From positions 186,001-250,000 of the forward strand of contig NZ_CP118955.1 of assembly GCF_029023785.1 (NCBI RefSeq): a stretch of 64,000 nucleotides of DNA, written 5' to 3'. Source of the stretch: Enterococcus faecium (GTDB lineage Bacteria > Bacillota > Bacilli > Lactobacillales > Enterococcaceae). Below are positions 45,878 through 54,777 of the stretch, piece by piece. Under the pieces are notes generated by a model that saw only the letters and a program-made list of their open reading frames with translations, was not told the origin of the DNA and did no database searches. Position 1 is the stretch's first letter. Each line of letters starts with the position of its first letter. The position numbers were made by a program, and so were the translations under genes.

Positions 45878-48007
45878 ATGAAACGTTTTGTGCGAATGGG
45901 AATTGATGTTGGCGGTACACATACGAAAGCAGTCGCAATCGATAATGCGACGCACGAAATCATCGGAAAATCTTCAGTGAAAACAACCCACGATGATGTC
46001 CGTGGAGTAGCCGCAGGTGTCGTTCAGTCTTTTCAAAATTGTTTGCGGGAAAATAATATCAGTCCAGAAGATGTTGTGTTTGTTGCACATTCTACCACAC
46101 AAGCGACTAATGCACTGATTGAAGGAGACGTAGCAAAAGTCGGCGTAATCGGGATGGCAAAAGGTGGATTAGAAGGTTTTTTAGCAAAACGACAAACTAG
46201 ATTGAACGATATCGATTTAGGGAATAAGAAAAAAATAGAGATTGTCAATGCATTCTTACCTGTCAAACACTTAAATGTAGACCGTGTTTCAGAAACGATT
46301 TCTTCTTTAGAAAGAGAAAGAGCGGAGGTCTTGGTTTCTTCTATGGCATTTGGAGTAGATAATGGGGAACCAGAACGAGTTGTTTATGAAGCAGCATCGG
46401 TAAAATCGATCCCTACAACGATGGCTTCTGACATCACAAAATTATATGGATTGACAAGAAGAACTCGGACAGCAGCAATCAATGCATCTATTTTACCAAA
46501 AATGCTAGATACGGCAACCTCTACAGAAGATTCCGTACGAGAAGCAGGGGTCAATGTTTCTTTGATGATTATGCGCGGAGACGGCGGAGTAATGGAAATC
46601 AATGAAATGAAAAAACGACCTGTTTTAACCATGCTTTCCGGTCCAGCAGCATCAGTCATGGGCTCTTTGATGTACTTGAGAGCGTCTAATGGTGTTTATT
46701 TTGAAGTAGGCGGAACAACAACCAATATCGGGGTCATTAAAAATGGACGTCCAGCAATCGATTATTCAATTGTAGGTGGCCACCCAACATATATCTCTTC
46801 ATTAGATGTTCGGGTTCTAGGTGTGGCAGGCGGTTCGATGGTACGGGCTAATCAGTCAGGAATCATCGATGTCGGTCCACGTTCTGCACATATTGCCGGT
46901 CTAGATTATGCAGTATTTACGGAGACAGAAAAAATCAAAGGTCCTAAGGTTGAATTTTTCTCTCCTAAAGAAGGAGACCCTGCTGATTACGTCAAGGTAG
47001 TGATGGAAGACGGAGAAGAAGTGACTATTACAAATACATGTGCAGCCAATGTCCTTGGATTAGTGCAAGAAGAACATTTTTCTTATGGAAATGTCCCATC
47101 TGCACGAAAAGCCATCCAAGCATTAGCTGATTATTGTCATACGACGGTTGAAGACATCGCAGAACAGATCATGGAAAAATCCTATGCTAAGATTGAACCG
47201 GTGATTTTAGAATTGGCAGACAAGTATCACTTGGAGAAAGATCAGATTTCTCTTGTAGGTGTAGGGGGCGGCGCTGCCTCATTGATTACTTACTTTAGTA
47301 ATAAAATGGGTGTGAAATATTCGATTCCTGAAAACGCCGAAGTGATTTCTTCTATTGGTGTAGCACTTGCAATGGTCCGAGATGTTGTAGAACGTATCAT
47401 CCCTTCGCCAAGTAAAGAAGATATACGATCGTTGAAAAATGAAGCGATGAATAAAGCGATTGAATCAGGCGCTACACCAGAATCGATCGAAGTCCACGTA
47501 GAAATCGATCCACAGACTTCAAAAGTAACGGCTATCGCTACTGGTTCTACGGAAGTGAAAGCAACCGATCTAACCAAGGAGATCACAACAGAAGAAGCAC
47601 TAGAGCTTGCTGCAGAGGATATGCGATTAAATAAAAATGAAGTTTGCTTATTGGAAAATACACCTTTCTTTTATGTATGCGGCGAACAGAATCGTTCAAA
47701 AAATGCTGGAAGTCTTCGGATCATCGATCAAAAAGGATTTATCAAGGTCCAACGTGGACATGCTTCATGTATGAAAACAACTGCAGCCAATTATATGACA
47801 GCTGTCGAACAACTTTGGGAAGATATGGCAGTTTATCAAACTGAATTGATTGCCCGACCAGAATTTTATCTCTGCTTAGGAGCAAGAGTCTCTGATTTTA
47901 CAGCGACGGATCTGGAACAACTACAGCTTTTGATGGATCTGGAAGTATCTACTATGGAACCGGAGGAAGAAGTGATCGTCGTTGCCGGAAATATCAAACA
48001 AACATAA
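45878..48007 (+). CDS. Hydantoinase/oxoprolinase-family protein
   Basis: 709 residues from ATG 45878; GGAGGAAAAG rules out ATG 45863, which overlaps it. N-terminal MGIDVGGTHTKAVAID and VAHSTTQATNALIEGDVAKVGVIG are the HyuA/oxoprolinase start; later DVRVLGVAGGSMVR and SLVGVGGGAASLI mark the actin-like ATPase domain. Relatives use ATP to open cyclic amides (5-oxoproline, hydantoins) or act as acetone carboxylase or reductive activators. No HyuB-like partner is present, and the C-terminal ~200 residues look unusual. The 3' end overlaps the next gene by 26 bases. Confidence 0.8.
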   Translation: MKRFVRMGIDVGGTHTKAVAIDNATHEIIGKSSVKTTHDDVRGVAAGVVQSFQNCLRENNISPEDVVFVAHSTTQATNALIEGDVAKVGVIGMAKGGLEGFLAKRQTRLNDIDLGNKKKIEIVNAFLPVKHLNVDRVSETISSLERERAEVLVSSMAFGVDNGEPERVVYEAASVKSIPTTMASDITKLYGLTRRTRTAAINASILPKMLDTATSTEDSVREAGVNVSLMIMRGDGGVMEINEMKKRPVLTMLSGPAASVMGSLMYLRASNGVYFEVGGTTTNIGVIKNGRPAIDYSIVGGHPTYISSLDVRVLGVAGGSMVRANQSGIIDVGPRSAHIAGLDYAVFTETEKIKGPKVEFFSPKEGDPADYVKVVMEDGEEVTITNTCAANVLGLVQEEHFSYGNVPSARKAIQALADYCHTTVEDIAEQIMEKSYAKIEPVILELADKYHLEKDQISLVGVGGGAASLITYFSNKMGVKYSIPENAEVISSIGVALAMVRDVVERIIPSPSKEDIRSLKNEAMNKAIESGATPESIEVHVEIDPQTSKVTAIATGSTEVKATDLTKEITTEEALELAAEDMRLNKNEVCLLENTPFFYVCGEQNRSKNAGSLRIIDQKGFIKVQRGHASCMKTTAANYMTAVEQLWEDMAVYQTELIARPEFYLCLGARVSDFTATDLEQLQLLMDLEVSTMEPEEEVIVVAGNIKQT

Positions 48008-48671
48008 GTTAGAAGAGTTACTAAACGAATTACAACAGATCCCCGAAGAAATTTGGGGATTCTACCAGTTTCGGCGAGATTTATTTTGGAAAAAGATTCC
48101 TTTGTCCAAGCAGAAAATTCTTATACAACAATCAATCGATTGTGGTATCGAAACGGCATGTAGCATCAAAAAAAAGTACCCTTTTGCCGATGTAGGAGAA
48201 ATTTGTGAACAAATGGCTGTTCCAATCGTTTCCTGTGAATCAGAGCAAATAAACGAACGAATCACTTTTGCAACTTATGCAGAAGATGAAGGGATTCGAT
48301 TGATGACGGAGCCGTTAGAAAAATTAAAATGTTCAGGACTAGCTTCGATCTCTAAAGAAACAGCGCAAGCTTTGATTATTGGACATGAACTATTTCACCA
48401 CATCGAAGCTTCTGTTAAGGGAATTTATACGCAAAGCGAAAAAATTGTGCTGTGGCGGTTGCCTTTTTATACACATCAATCAAACATTCGTGCATTGAGC
48501 GAGATAGCAGCGATGAGTTTTTCAAAAGAGATGAATCAAAGCGATTTTTCGCCTTATGTATTAGAGGCAGTCTTACTTTGGCCATATAATGAAATTCGTA
48601 GCCAAGGGATCTTAGAAGAAATAAAAAAAATAGAAAAAAGATGTACGGAGTATGATTTAGATTACAAATAA
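47982..48671 (+). CDS. HExxH metalloprotein, ImmA/IrrE-like, in a metabolic operon
   Basis: 229 residues. The only start in reach is TTG 47982, inside the 3' end of the upstream gene (26-base overlap), with GGAGG 15 bases before it; translational coupling is likely. The notable motif is HELFHH (His135-Glu136...His139), a zinc HExxH site, with Glu174 in ALSEIAAMSF as a plausible third ligand. With YPFADVGEICEQMAVPIV ahead of it this resembles the ImmA/IrrE metalloprotease fold. Why such a protein accompanies an oxoprolinase-like enzyme is unknown. Not recognised as a named family. Confidence 0.7.
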   Translation: MPEISNKHKLEELLNELQQIPEEIWGFYQFRRDLFWKKIPLSKQKILIQQSIDCGIETACSIKKKYPFADVGEICEQMAVPIVSCESEQINERITFATYAEDEGIRLMTEPLEKLKCSGLASISKETAQALIIGHELFHHIEASVKGIYTQSEKIVLWRLPFYTHQSNIRALSEIAAMSFSKEMNQSDFSPYVLEAVLLWPYNEIRSQGILEEIKKIEKRCTEYDLDYK

Positions 48672-48710
48672 AGAGACTGTGACAAAAGTCGTGTCACAGT
48701 CCTTTTTTTC
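48670..48710 (+). terminator. Terminator of the oxoprolinase-like operon
   Basis: AAAGAGACTGTGACA-AAAGTCG-TGTCACAGTCCTTTTTTT. The GACTGTGACA arm recurs in the terminator at 56854. Confidence 0.85.
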
Positions 48711-48714
48711 CGAA

Positions 48715-48827
48715 TAAACGGTGTTCTCCTGTCAACTCCTCGGTCACAAGTCAAAATATTCAACAAACATGAGAAGCTGTTTTTTGAAATTGTTCCTTGT
48801 GACTCGGAGATGAACGGCAGGCTCACG
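48715..48827. repeat. Intergenic repeat module, third type
   Basis: From AATAAACGGTGTTCTCCTG to GAACGGCAGGCTCACGACCTC: an imperfect palindrome with arms around CCTCGGTCACAAGT and CCTTGTGACTCGGAG. A half copy lies at 13620-13676. It abuts copy B. Confidence 0.65.
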
Positions 48828-49080
48828 ACCTCTTGGAAAACGGTGTTCAAAAGCTTGCATCTGCGGTAATAAGTCCAGCCAAGTTAAAAACATAAGAAGC
48901 TATTTTTACTTGGCTGTTCTTATTACTTGATGCAGGGCAGCTTTTTCACAACCTCTCAATAAACGGTGTGCAATCAGCTGACCCTCGGTATTAGCTCAAA
49001 AAAAACGGCAAAATATGAGGAACTATTTTGCCGTTTCTTTCTCTAATACTCAGGTCAAAACGCTGATTCCAAAACCTCTT
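48828..49080. repeat. Modular palindromic intergenic repeat, copy B (inverted)
   Basis: Reverse complement of copy A (657-910) with scattered substitutions: both modules are present in the same order, and stretches such as CTTATTACCGCAGATGCAAG are identical. It reaches into the last bases of the GntR gene (stop at 49079-49081). Confidence 0.8.
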
Positions 49081-49765
49081 ATTTGATGGGTCTGTCCTGA
49101 ATATCTTCAAAATAATCGGGGTAATTATGAATCACGTATTCTTGCTCCTCGATAATCATATGTAAATGCATCGTGCAAAGAAATCCGACTTCATCAAAGT
49201 TATGATCAATCATTGATTGAAGCATTGTCTGATGTTCATCTAATACTCGACCCCAGTCTAATTCTGAAATCGTCAAACGTAACCATCTGAAACGGTTCAA
49301 GTGCGTACTATAACTTTCTAGCCAATCCCAAATTTCTCGTTTTCCAGCAATTTCATAACAAGTTCGGTGAAAATCAGTATCCAAATCAAAAAAAGCTTTT
49401 TTATTTTGAGCGATTACTGCCTGATCGGTTTGTTCTAGTATTTTTTCTAGTTTAGCTTGATCTTGCTTGGTCATTTTCGCACTGCATTCTTGCAGGATCG
49501 GTTTTTCCAACTTTTCCCGCGTATAACGGGCTAATGAAGCAGATCGGATATCGATTTTTGAAACATAAGTGCCGGACTGTGGAATGGTTTTTACAAGCTC
49601 TTGATTGCGCAGTTGGATCAGTGCTTCTCGAATCGGTGTACGCCCGATAGCTAGTTGTTCTTCTAACACTTTATCGGAGATTTTACTTCCAGGTGCTAAC
49701 TCGGAATAAATGATTTGTTTACGTATAGATTCATAAGCTTGCTGTTGCAAATTATTGATAACCAT
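49079..49765 (-). CDS. GntR family (FadR/FCD type) transcriptional regulator
   Basis: 228 residues. N-terminal winged helix: QQQAYESIRKQIIYSELAPGSKISDKVLEEQLAIGRTPIREALIQL, textbook GntR. C-terminal all-helical FCD domain with the metal-ligand pattern D-x3-H (DLDTDFHRTCYEIAG) and late H residues (MHLHMIIEEQ). Convergent with the oxoprolinase-like operon across the repeat block and the nearest regulator to it, so a candidate controller responding to an organic acid. Note its stop codon lies at the edge of repeat copy B. Confidence 0.87.
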   Translation of the reverse strand: MVINNLQQQAYESIRKQIIYSELAPGSKISDKVLEEQLAIGRTPIREALIQLRNQELVKTIPQSGTYVSKIDIRSASLARYTREKLEKPILQECSAKMTKQDQAKLEKILEQTDQAVIAQNKKAFFDLDTDFHRTCYEIAGKREIWDWLESYSTHLNRFRWLRLTISELDWGRVLDEHQTMLQSMIDHNFDEVGFLCTMHLHMIIEEQEYVIHNYPDYFEDIQDRPIK

Positions 49766-49849
49766 TTAACCTTCCTTTCTATGCAGATATAATCTATTAT
49801 AACATAAATCGCTTACAAATCGTGTGGGCATAAAAACACAGTCTGCAAA

Positions 49850-49883
49850 AAAAGCCCTGATAGGCATGCCTATTAGAGCCTCG
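49850..49883 (-). terminator. Terminator of the small gene at 49901
   Basis: On the minus strand GGCTCTAATAGG-CATG-CCTATCAGGGCTTTTTTT, a strong hairpin with T-run. Confidence 0.75.
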
Positions 49884-49900
49884 AAAAGAAAAATATTGAA

Positions 49901-50068
49901 TCAATCTGGTCGTACCTCTTGGATCGGTTTGACACGACCGCCGATTCTTTTAGCAAAAGCTTCGGATTCTTTTTTGTCTTTGAAAATGAGCAGATTGTCT
50001 AAGTTTTTTTCCCGAGTGCGACAGCCAGTTTTATCGATGTAACCGTGCATTACTTTAACGACATACAT
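49901..50068 (-). CDS. Small conserved-looking protein, unknown
   Basis: 55 residues from ATG 50068, with GCAGGTGATC upstream; the longer frame to 50116 has no ribosome site. Sequence YVVKVMHGYIDKTGCRTREKN then LLIFKDKKESEAFAKRIGG is compact, basic and evenly composed, with a terminator behind it, which supports a real gene. No family recognised. Confidence 0.6.
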   Translation of the reverse strand: MYVVKVMHGYIDKTGCRTREKNLDNLLIFKDKKESEAFAKRIGGRVKPIQEVRPD

Positions 50069-50144
50069 GGGGATCACCTGCTTTTTTCTTTTCATTATAC
50101 GAACTACTCGACACAATACAAGAAAAATGCTTAGACGGTCTTTA

Positions 50145-50585
50145 TTAAGAATTTACATCATCCAAAGAAGCGTACGCTTGGAATAACTGATCTAACTCCG
50201 GATTGACTTTGCTCAGCTTCACTAATCGTTGCGAATCAGAAAGTAAAAAACAGTGTTTACTACTGCCAGTAGTTTTTAATTTTTTGTCTTCAGTTCCCAC
50301 AATTTCGTAGCTAAAATCCAACCGTGTCCCCGTATACTTTTGGATAGTTGGATGGATGCTCACTTTTTCTCCGTAATGGATCATTTCTTTATAGCTGCAA
50401 TTTACTTCCAGAACGGGGATGATGATCCCAGATTCTTCGATTTTTTTATAGGGAAACCCTAGATGTACCAATAAGGCTACCCGAGCCTCTTCAAACCAGC
50501 GGATATAATTGCTGTGATGAATAATCCCCATTTGATCTGTTTCATAATAAAAAGGTTCTCGCACATAACCTGTAAATTTCTCCAT
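50145..50585 (-). CDS. Acyl-CoA thioesterase, 4HBT/YbgC type
   Basis: 146 residues, hotdog fold. YETDQMGIIHHSNYIRWFEEARV carries the catalytic Asp and the D-x-M-G motif of the 4-hydroxybenzoyl-CoA thioesterase group, and HYGEKVSIHPTI follows. Physiological acyl substrate unknown. Separated by three bases from the upstream NAD(P)H-hydrate dehydratase gene. Confidence 0.85.
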   Translation of the reverse strand: MEKFTGYVREPFYYETDQMGIIHHSNYIRWFEEARVALLVHLGFPYKKIEESGIIIPVLEVNCSYKEMIHYGEKVSIHPTIQKYTGTRLDFSYEIVGTEDKKLKTTGSSKHCFLLSDSQRLVKLSKVNPELDQLFQAYASLDDVNS

Positions 50586-50588
50586 GAC

Positions 50589-51434
50589 TCATGCCTCGTT
50601 TTCCATTGATTTTTTACAAAAATAATTCATCCATTTCGGAAGTGCTTCGCTGATTTGTGTCGGCAAAACAATATATTGTTCTTTTGCCAGCTGGTCTCCA
50701 ATGAAACTATGAAGATAAATAGCTGCTGCAATCGTTTGGTCATTTTGAGGAAACTGGGCTAAAAATCCTGTGATCATCCCAGCTAAAGTGTCACCCATGC
50801 CGCCCGTTGCCATAGCAGCAGAACCTAAAGGATTGGTGTAGAAGTGCTGGTGACCATAAATTTTTGTCTCATGACTTTTCAAAACGAGCACAGCACCGAT
50901 TTCCTGTTGCTTCTTTTTGTTTTCTTTATCCCGTTGTTCTTGTATCGGTAGAGAACTCAACCGTTGCCACTCCATTTGATGAGGTGTAAGTACAGTTTGT
51001 TCGGGATAGGGTAGCAAAAGATGATTAGCAGCAAGTAAACTTAAAGCAGAGCCATCAATCACCAGCCATTGTTCTTTTGATTGGTTTTCTAGTACTTGTT
51101 TGAAACGTTCCAAACTCTTAGAAGAAGTACCCAATCCGGGACCAATCAAGAGTACATCTGCTTGCTTTATTACGGAAAGAAACTGGTCAGTATCCGTCCA
51201 AACTACAATCATTGCTTCTGGCAGATGACTGTGAAGAGCACTCCGATTTTTTTCATCAGTTACTACAGTCGTGAGACCCGCTCCGCTGTGTACGGCAGCT
51301 AAAGCACTCATAATGATTGCTCCGCCATATTGTTCATTGCCGCCAATCAAAACGATACGTCCAAATGTTCCTTTATGTGAAATTTTTGGACGAGGTGTGA
51401 TGACTCTTTTCACTAGTTGTTCGTTTATCAGCAT
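50589..51434 (-). CDS. nnrD: ADP-dependent NAD(P)H-hydrate dehydratase
   Basis: 281 residues of the ribokinase-like YjeF C-terminal family. HKGTFGRIVLIGGNEQYGGAIIMSA at the N-terminus, LLIGPGLGTSSKS, VLTPHQMEWQRL and the signature MATGGMGDTLAGMITGFLAQ with the catalytic Asp. Repairs hydrated NAD(P)H. The epimerase half (NnrE) is not fused here. Confidence 0.92.
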   Translation of the reverse strand: MLINEQLVKRVITPRPKISHKGTFGRIVLIGGNEQYGGAIIMSALAAVHSGAGLTTVVTDEKNRSALHSHLPEAMIVVWTDTDQFLSVIKQADVLLIGPGLGTSSKSLERFKQVLENQSKEQWLVIDGSALSLLAANHLLLPYPEQTVLTPHQMEWQRLSSLPIQEQRDKENKKKQQEIGAVLVLKSHETKIYGHQHFYTNPLGSAAMATGGMGDTLAGMITGFLAQFPQNDQTIAAAIYLHSFIGDQLAKEQYIVLPTQISEALPKWMNYFCKKSMENEA

Positions 51435-51582
51435 CTAAAAACCTCCTTTTACTCATTATAGCGTATATTTTTTTTAGAGAAAAACAGATAAGAAAAGGAA
51501 TTGTCAGATTTTTTGAACTATTTTTTTCTGTAATTTGTGGTATCATGAACACGAAGACTTAAATAAGTGGAGGATTAACTTT

Positions 51583-53001
51583 ATGACAATTGATTGGCAA
51601 AAAGAAGTAGAAGCACGTAAAGAAGACTTGCTTGAAGACTTGAAAAATCTTTTACGTGTCAACAGCGAGCGCGATGACTCAAAAGTAACACCAGATGCAC
51701 CATTTGGACCTGGACCTCGCGACGCATTGAAACATATGTTAGCTTATGGCGAACGTGATGGATTTAAAGTAAAAAATGTCGATAACTATGCAGGGCATAT
51801 TGATCTTGGCGAAGGAGACGAAACGCTAGGGATATTTGGACACATGGATGTCGTTCCTGCAGGAGATGGCTGGGACACAGATCCTTATGAACCAGTAATC
51901 AAGGATGGAAAGATCTTTGCACGCGGATCAAGCGATGACAAAGGTCCAAGTATGGCAGCTTACTATGCGATGAAGATCATTAAAGAACTTGACTTGAAAC
52001 TATCAAAAAAAGTTCGCTTCGTAGTCGGCAGCGATGAAGAAAGCGGCTGGGGCGATATGGCTTATTATTTCGAACATGAAGAAGAACCAGATTTTGGTTT
52101 CTCACCAGATGCTGAATTCCCAATCATCAATGGTGAAAAAGGAAATGTTTCTTTAGCTTTACGCTTCAAAGGCGACAATGCAGGAGATTATGTCTTGAAA
52201 TCTTTTGTTTCCGGACTTCGCGAAAATATGGTGCCAGGAACAGCAACTGCAGCACTTCAAGTACCAAGTGCAGATGCAGCTATCGCGATGGAAGAAGCAT
52301 TTTACCAATTCATCGAAGCAAATCCAGTAAGCGGAACGATTGAAGCGGACAATACGTATGTAAAAATCGAATTAGTTGGTAAAGGCGCACATGGTGCAAG
52401 CCCACAATCTGGTATCAATGCAGGTTCTTTCTTGGCATTGTTCTTAGATAACTATGAATTCCTAGGATCTGCTAAACAATTTATCCATGTAGCAGCTGCT
52501 TATGTCCATGAAGATTTTTATGGAGAAAAACTAGGAGTCGCTTATGAAGATGAAAAAATGGGCAAATTGACAATGAATGCTGGACTATTTGCTTTTGAAG
52601 AAAATGGTACAGAGGAAGCGAACTTCATCAATATGAATTTCCGTTTTCCAAAAGGTGTAACAGTAGACGGATTGCAAAGTGACATCGAACAAACAGTGGG
52701 GCAAGAAGGCGCAACAGTTACTCGAGGTGCTCGCGTAATGGAACCACATTACGTACCAATGGATGATCCATTGGTGGCTACATTATTGCAAGTCTATGAA
52801 GACCACACTGGAGAAAAAGGCTACGAACAAATCATCGGTGGCGGAACTTACGGACGTTTGTTGAAACGTGGCGTTGCTTATGGAGCGATGTTCCCAGGAT
52901 ATACTGATACAATGCATCAAGCAAACGAATTTATGAGTCTTGATGACTTGTTCAGAGCAACAGCAATCTATGCAGATGCCATCTATCGTTTGGCGAAATA
53001 A
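51583..53001 (+). CDS. pepV: Dipeptidase PepV (M20 family)
   Basis: 472 residues from ATG 51583 (GTGGAGG ten bases upstream; the longer frame from 51535 precedes the ribosome site). Metal-site motifs: FGHMDVVPAGDGWDTDP, ARGSSDDKGPSMAAYYA, GSDEESGWGDM, and late GGTYGR and MHQANEF. Cytosolic, cleaves dipeptides such as beta-alanyl and Xaa-Xaa. Monocistronic with its own terminator. Confidence 0.93.
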   Translation: MTIDWQKEVEARKEDLLEDLKNLLRVNSERDDSKVTPDAPFGPGPRDALKHMLAYGERDGFKVKNVDNYAGHIDLGEGDETLGIFGHMDVVPAGDGWDTDPYEPVIKDGKIFARGSSDDKGPSMAAYYAMKIIKELDLKLSKKVRFVVGSDEESGWGDMAYYFEHEEEPDFGFSPDAEFPIINGEKGNVSLALRFKGDNAGDYVLKSFVSGLRENMVPGTATAALQVPSADAAIAMEEAFYQFIEANPVSGTIEADNTYVKIELVGKGAHGASPQSGINAGSFLALFLDNYEFLGSAKQFIHVAAAYVHEDFYGEKLGVAYEDEKMGKLTMNAGLFAFEENGTEEANFINMNFRFPKGVTVDGLQSDIEQTVGQEGATVTRGARVMEPHYVPMDDPLVATLLQVYEDHTGEKGYEQIIGGGTYGRLLKRGVAYGAMFPGYTDTMHQANEFMSLDDLFRATAIYADAIYRLAK

Positions 53002-53007
53002 TTAATT

Positions 53008-53058
53008 AAAAAGAGGATCAAGAATTGCAAATTATTTTTGCAGTCTTGATCCTTTTTT
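53008..53058. terminator. Terminator between pepV and the glycosyltransferase gene
   Basis: AAAAAGAGGATCAAGA ... TCTTGATCCTTTTTTT; usable by the two convergent genes, the T-run touching the glycosyltransferase stop. Confidence 0.85.
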
Positions 53059-54005
53059 TACTTTCTACTGTGGTATTCATGATAAACATGATATAGATTC
53101 AATTCATATTCTTTCTTAGCGTTCGTGACGACTGTATCCAAAATCAACCCTGTTACTAATGAAAGAAGTGCTAAAGTCATCAATCCAGTACTTAAAATCG
53201 CAGAAGGGATGCGTGTAATAAAGCTTGTCAGCATATATTCGCGAATCACAGGAATCCCCGTGACCAATCCAAATAAAAAGAAGAAGATGGTCCAAATCCC
53301 AAAGAAAAGCAAAGGCTTATAATCTTTAAACATTTTAATAATCATCATGATCACTTTGAATCCGTCAGAGAATGTATTCAATTTTGATTCGCTGCCTTCA
53401 GGACGATCACGATAATCGATTGGGATTTCAACGAACTTGAATTTTTTATCTAAAGCATGGATCGTCAATTCCGTTTCGATTTGAAAACCAGAACTCATAA
53501 TAGGAAAACTTTTGACAAAGATACGATTGAATCCTCGATAGCCGGTCATGACATCAAGAATTTTTGTTTTATACATTCTAGTAATTGTATTTCTAACAAG
53601 GTTATTTCCAAAATCGTGGAAAGGTCTCTTATTCTCATCAAAGTAGGTTCCATTTGATAGGCGATCACCAATGACCATATCTGCTTCACCAGAACGTAAT
53701 TTCTCGAGCAAACCATGTACAGCTTCTGCAGGATAAGTATCATCGCCATCTACCATTAAATAATAGTCGGCATCGATATCAAAGAACATTTGGCGGATCA
53801 CATTTCCTTTTCCTTGACGAGGTTCTTTTTTTACGATTGCTCCACCTTGAACGGCCAATTCGTATGTTCGATCGGTCGAATTATTATCATAGACATAAAT
53901 ATCTGCTTCTGGTAATTCTCGTTTAAAGTCTGCAATGACTGTTGAAATTGTTGCTTCCTCATTGTAACAAGGAATCAGAACAGCAATTTTTTCTTGTTGT
54001 TCCAT
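53058..54005 (-). CDS. Family 2 glycosyltransferase, membrane-anchored (DPM1-like)
   Basis: 315 residues. The GT2 domain spans about 1-210: VLIPCYNEEATISTVI, DIYVYDNNSTDRTYE, YLMVDGDDTYPAEAV (the D-x-D metal motif as DGDD) and GYRGFNRIFVKSFP. Two membrane helices follow (FGIWTIFFFLFGLVTG and ILSTGLMTLALLSLVTG). This layout is typical of enzymes that load sugars onto undecaprenyl phosphate for wall polymer or lipid decoration. No polysaccharide genes adjoin it. Confidence 0.87.
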   Translation of the reverse strand: MEQQEKIAVLIPCYNEEATISTVIADFKRELPEADIYVYDNNSTDRTYELAVQGGAIVKKEPRQGKGNVIRQMFFDIDADYYLMVDGDDTYPAEAVHGLLEKLRSGEADMVIGDRLSNGTYFDENKRPFHDFGNNLVRNTITRMYKTKILDVMTGYRGFNRIFVKSFPIMSSGFQIETELTIHALDKKFKFVEIPIDYRDRPEGSESKLNTFSDGFKVIMMIIKMFKDYKPLLFFGIWTIFFFLFGLVTGIPVIREYMLTSFITRIPSAILSTGLMTLALLSLVTGLILDTVVTNAKKEYELNLYHVYHEYHSRK

Positions 54006-54146
54006 TTTTCACTCTCCTTAACTATAGAAAACAAAAGCTAAATTAAAAATACCTCATAATCAAAGGAAATGCTAGTTTTTCCCGCTAAATATCATTTATT
54101 TAAAAAGAAAATACTGGAATATATGTTTGGAAAGCTCTATCTAAAA

Positions 54147-54200
54147 AACCACCCACTACAAAAGAAGGACATGATACCTCTCTTTTGAATAGTGGGTGCG
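54147..54200 (-). terminator. Terminator downstream of the 54228 gene
   Basis: On the minus strand CACCCACTA...AAAAGA / TCTTTTG...TAGTGGGTGGTTTTTT. Confidence 0.7.
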
Positions 54201-54227
54201 TATTCGTTCTCTCACTTTTTTGACGTA

Positions 54228-54578
54228 TTAATCTGTTGCACCTTTTTTTCTTGAAATTTCTAATACGGTTCCTGTATGAGCATCTGCTAAAAATTCATAA
54301 TAAACAGTTTCGCCATCTTCTATTCGAGAAAGACCTCCCCGATAAGCACTCGACCGAACGGCGAATTTCCTAATAGGTTCCTTTTCAAAAGAGATCCAAG
54401 AACCTTCGATTGCACCTTCTTTTAGAAAAGATGACTTGATATTTTCAAGTACTTGGTCTGCTGACAATACTTTTTTGCGATGATACCAAATCGTTGAAGC
54501 TACCCCGCTCAATAATCCTAGACCGATTCCAACTGCTAACCCGCCTTTAAAATAGCTTAGTTCGCTTTCTTCATACAT
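54228..54578 (-). CDS. Small membrane-anchored protein, unknown
   Basis: 116 residues from ATG 54578; GGAGG nine bases upstream, while the in-frame ATG 54602 precedes that site. One N-terminal helix (GGLAVGIGLGLLSGVASTIWY), a KK stop-transfer, then an ~80-residue domain ending EDGETVYYEFLADAHTGTVLEIS. That ending is like a PepSY repeat (x-YYEFxxDAxTGxVL), so an extracellular or cell-envelope role is plausible. Family not certain. Confidence 0.75.
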   Translation of the reverse strand: MYEESELSYFKGGLAVGIGLGLLSGVASTIWYHRKKVLSADQVLENIKSSFLKEGAIEGSWISFEKEPIRKFAVRSSAYRGGLSRIEDGETVYYEFLADAHTGTVLEISRKKGATD

Positions 54579-54777
54579 GTGGACATACCTCCTTCTTCTC
54601 ACTTGTTACTCCTTGTGCTTATTTTACCACACTCTCATATTTTCTTTGAAATAAATAACCGCTACCAGAAAAAATAAGCTATAATAAATACGATCGGTCT
54701 GCAGAAAAAATCATATTTTATCCGCAGATCAATATAAGTCTGAGAGGAGTTTAGTCTGAAATTTAGACGAATAGCAT

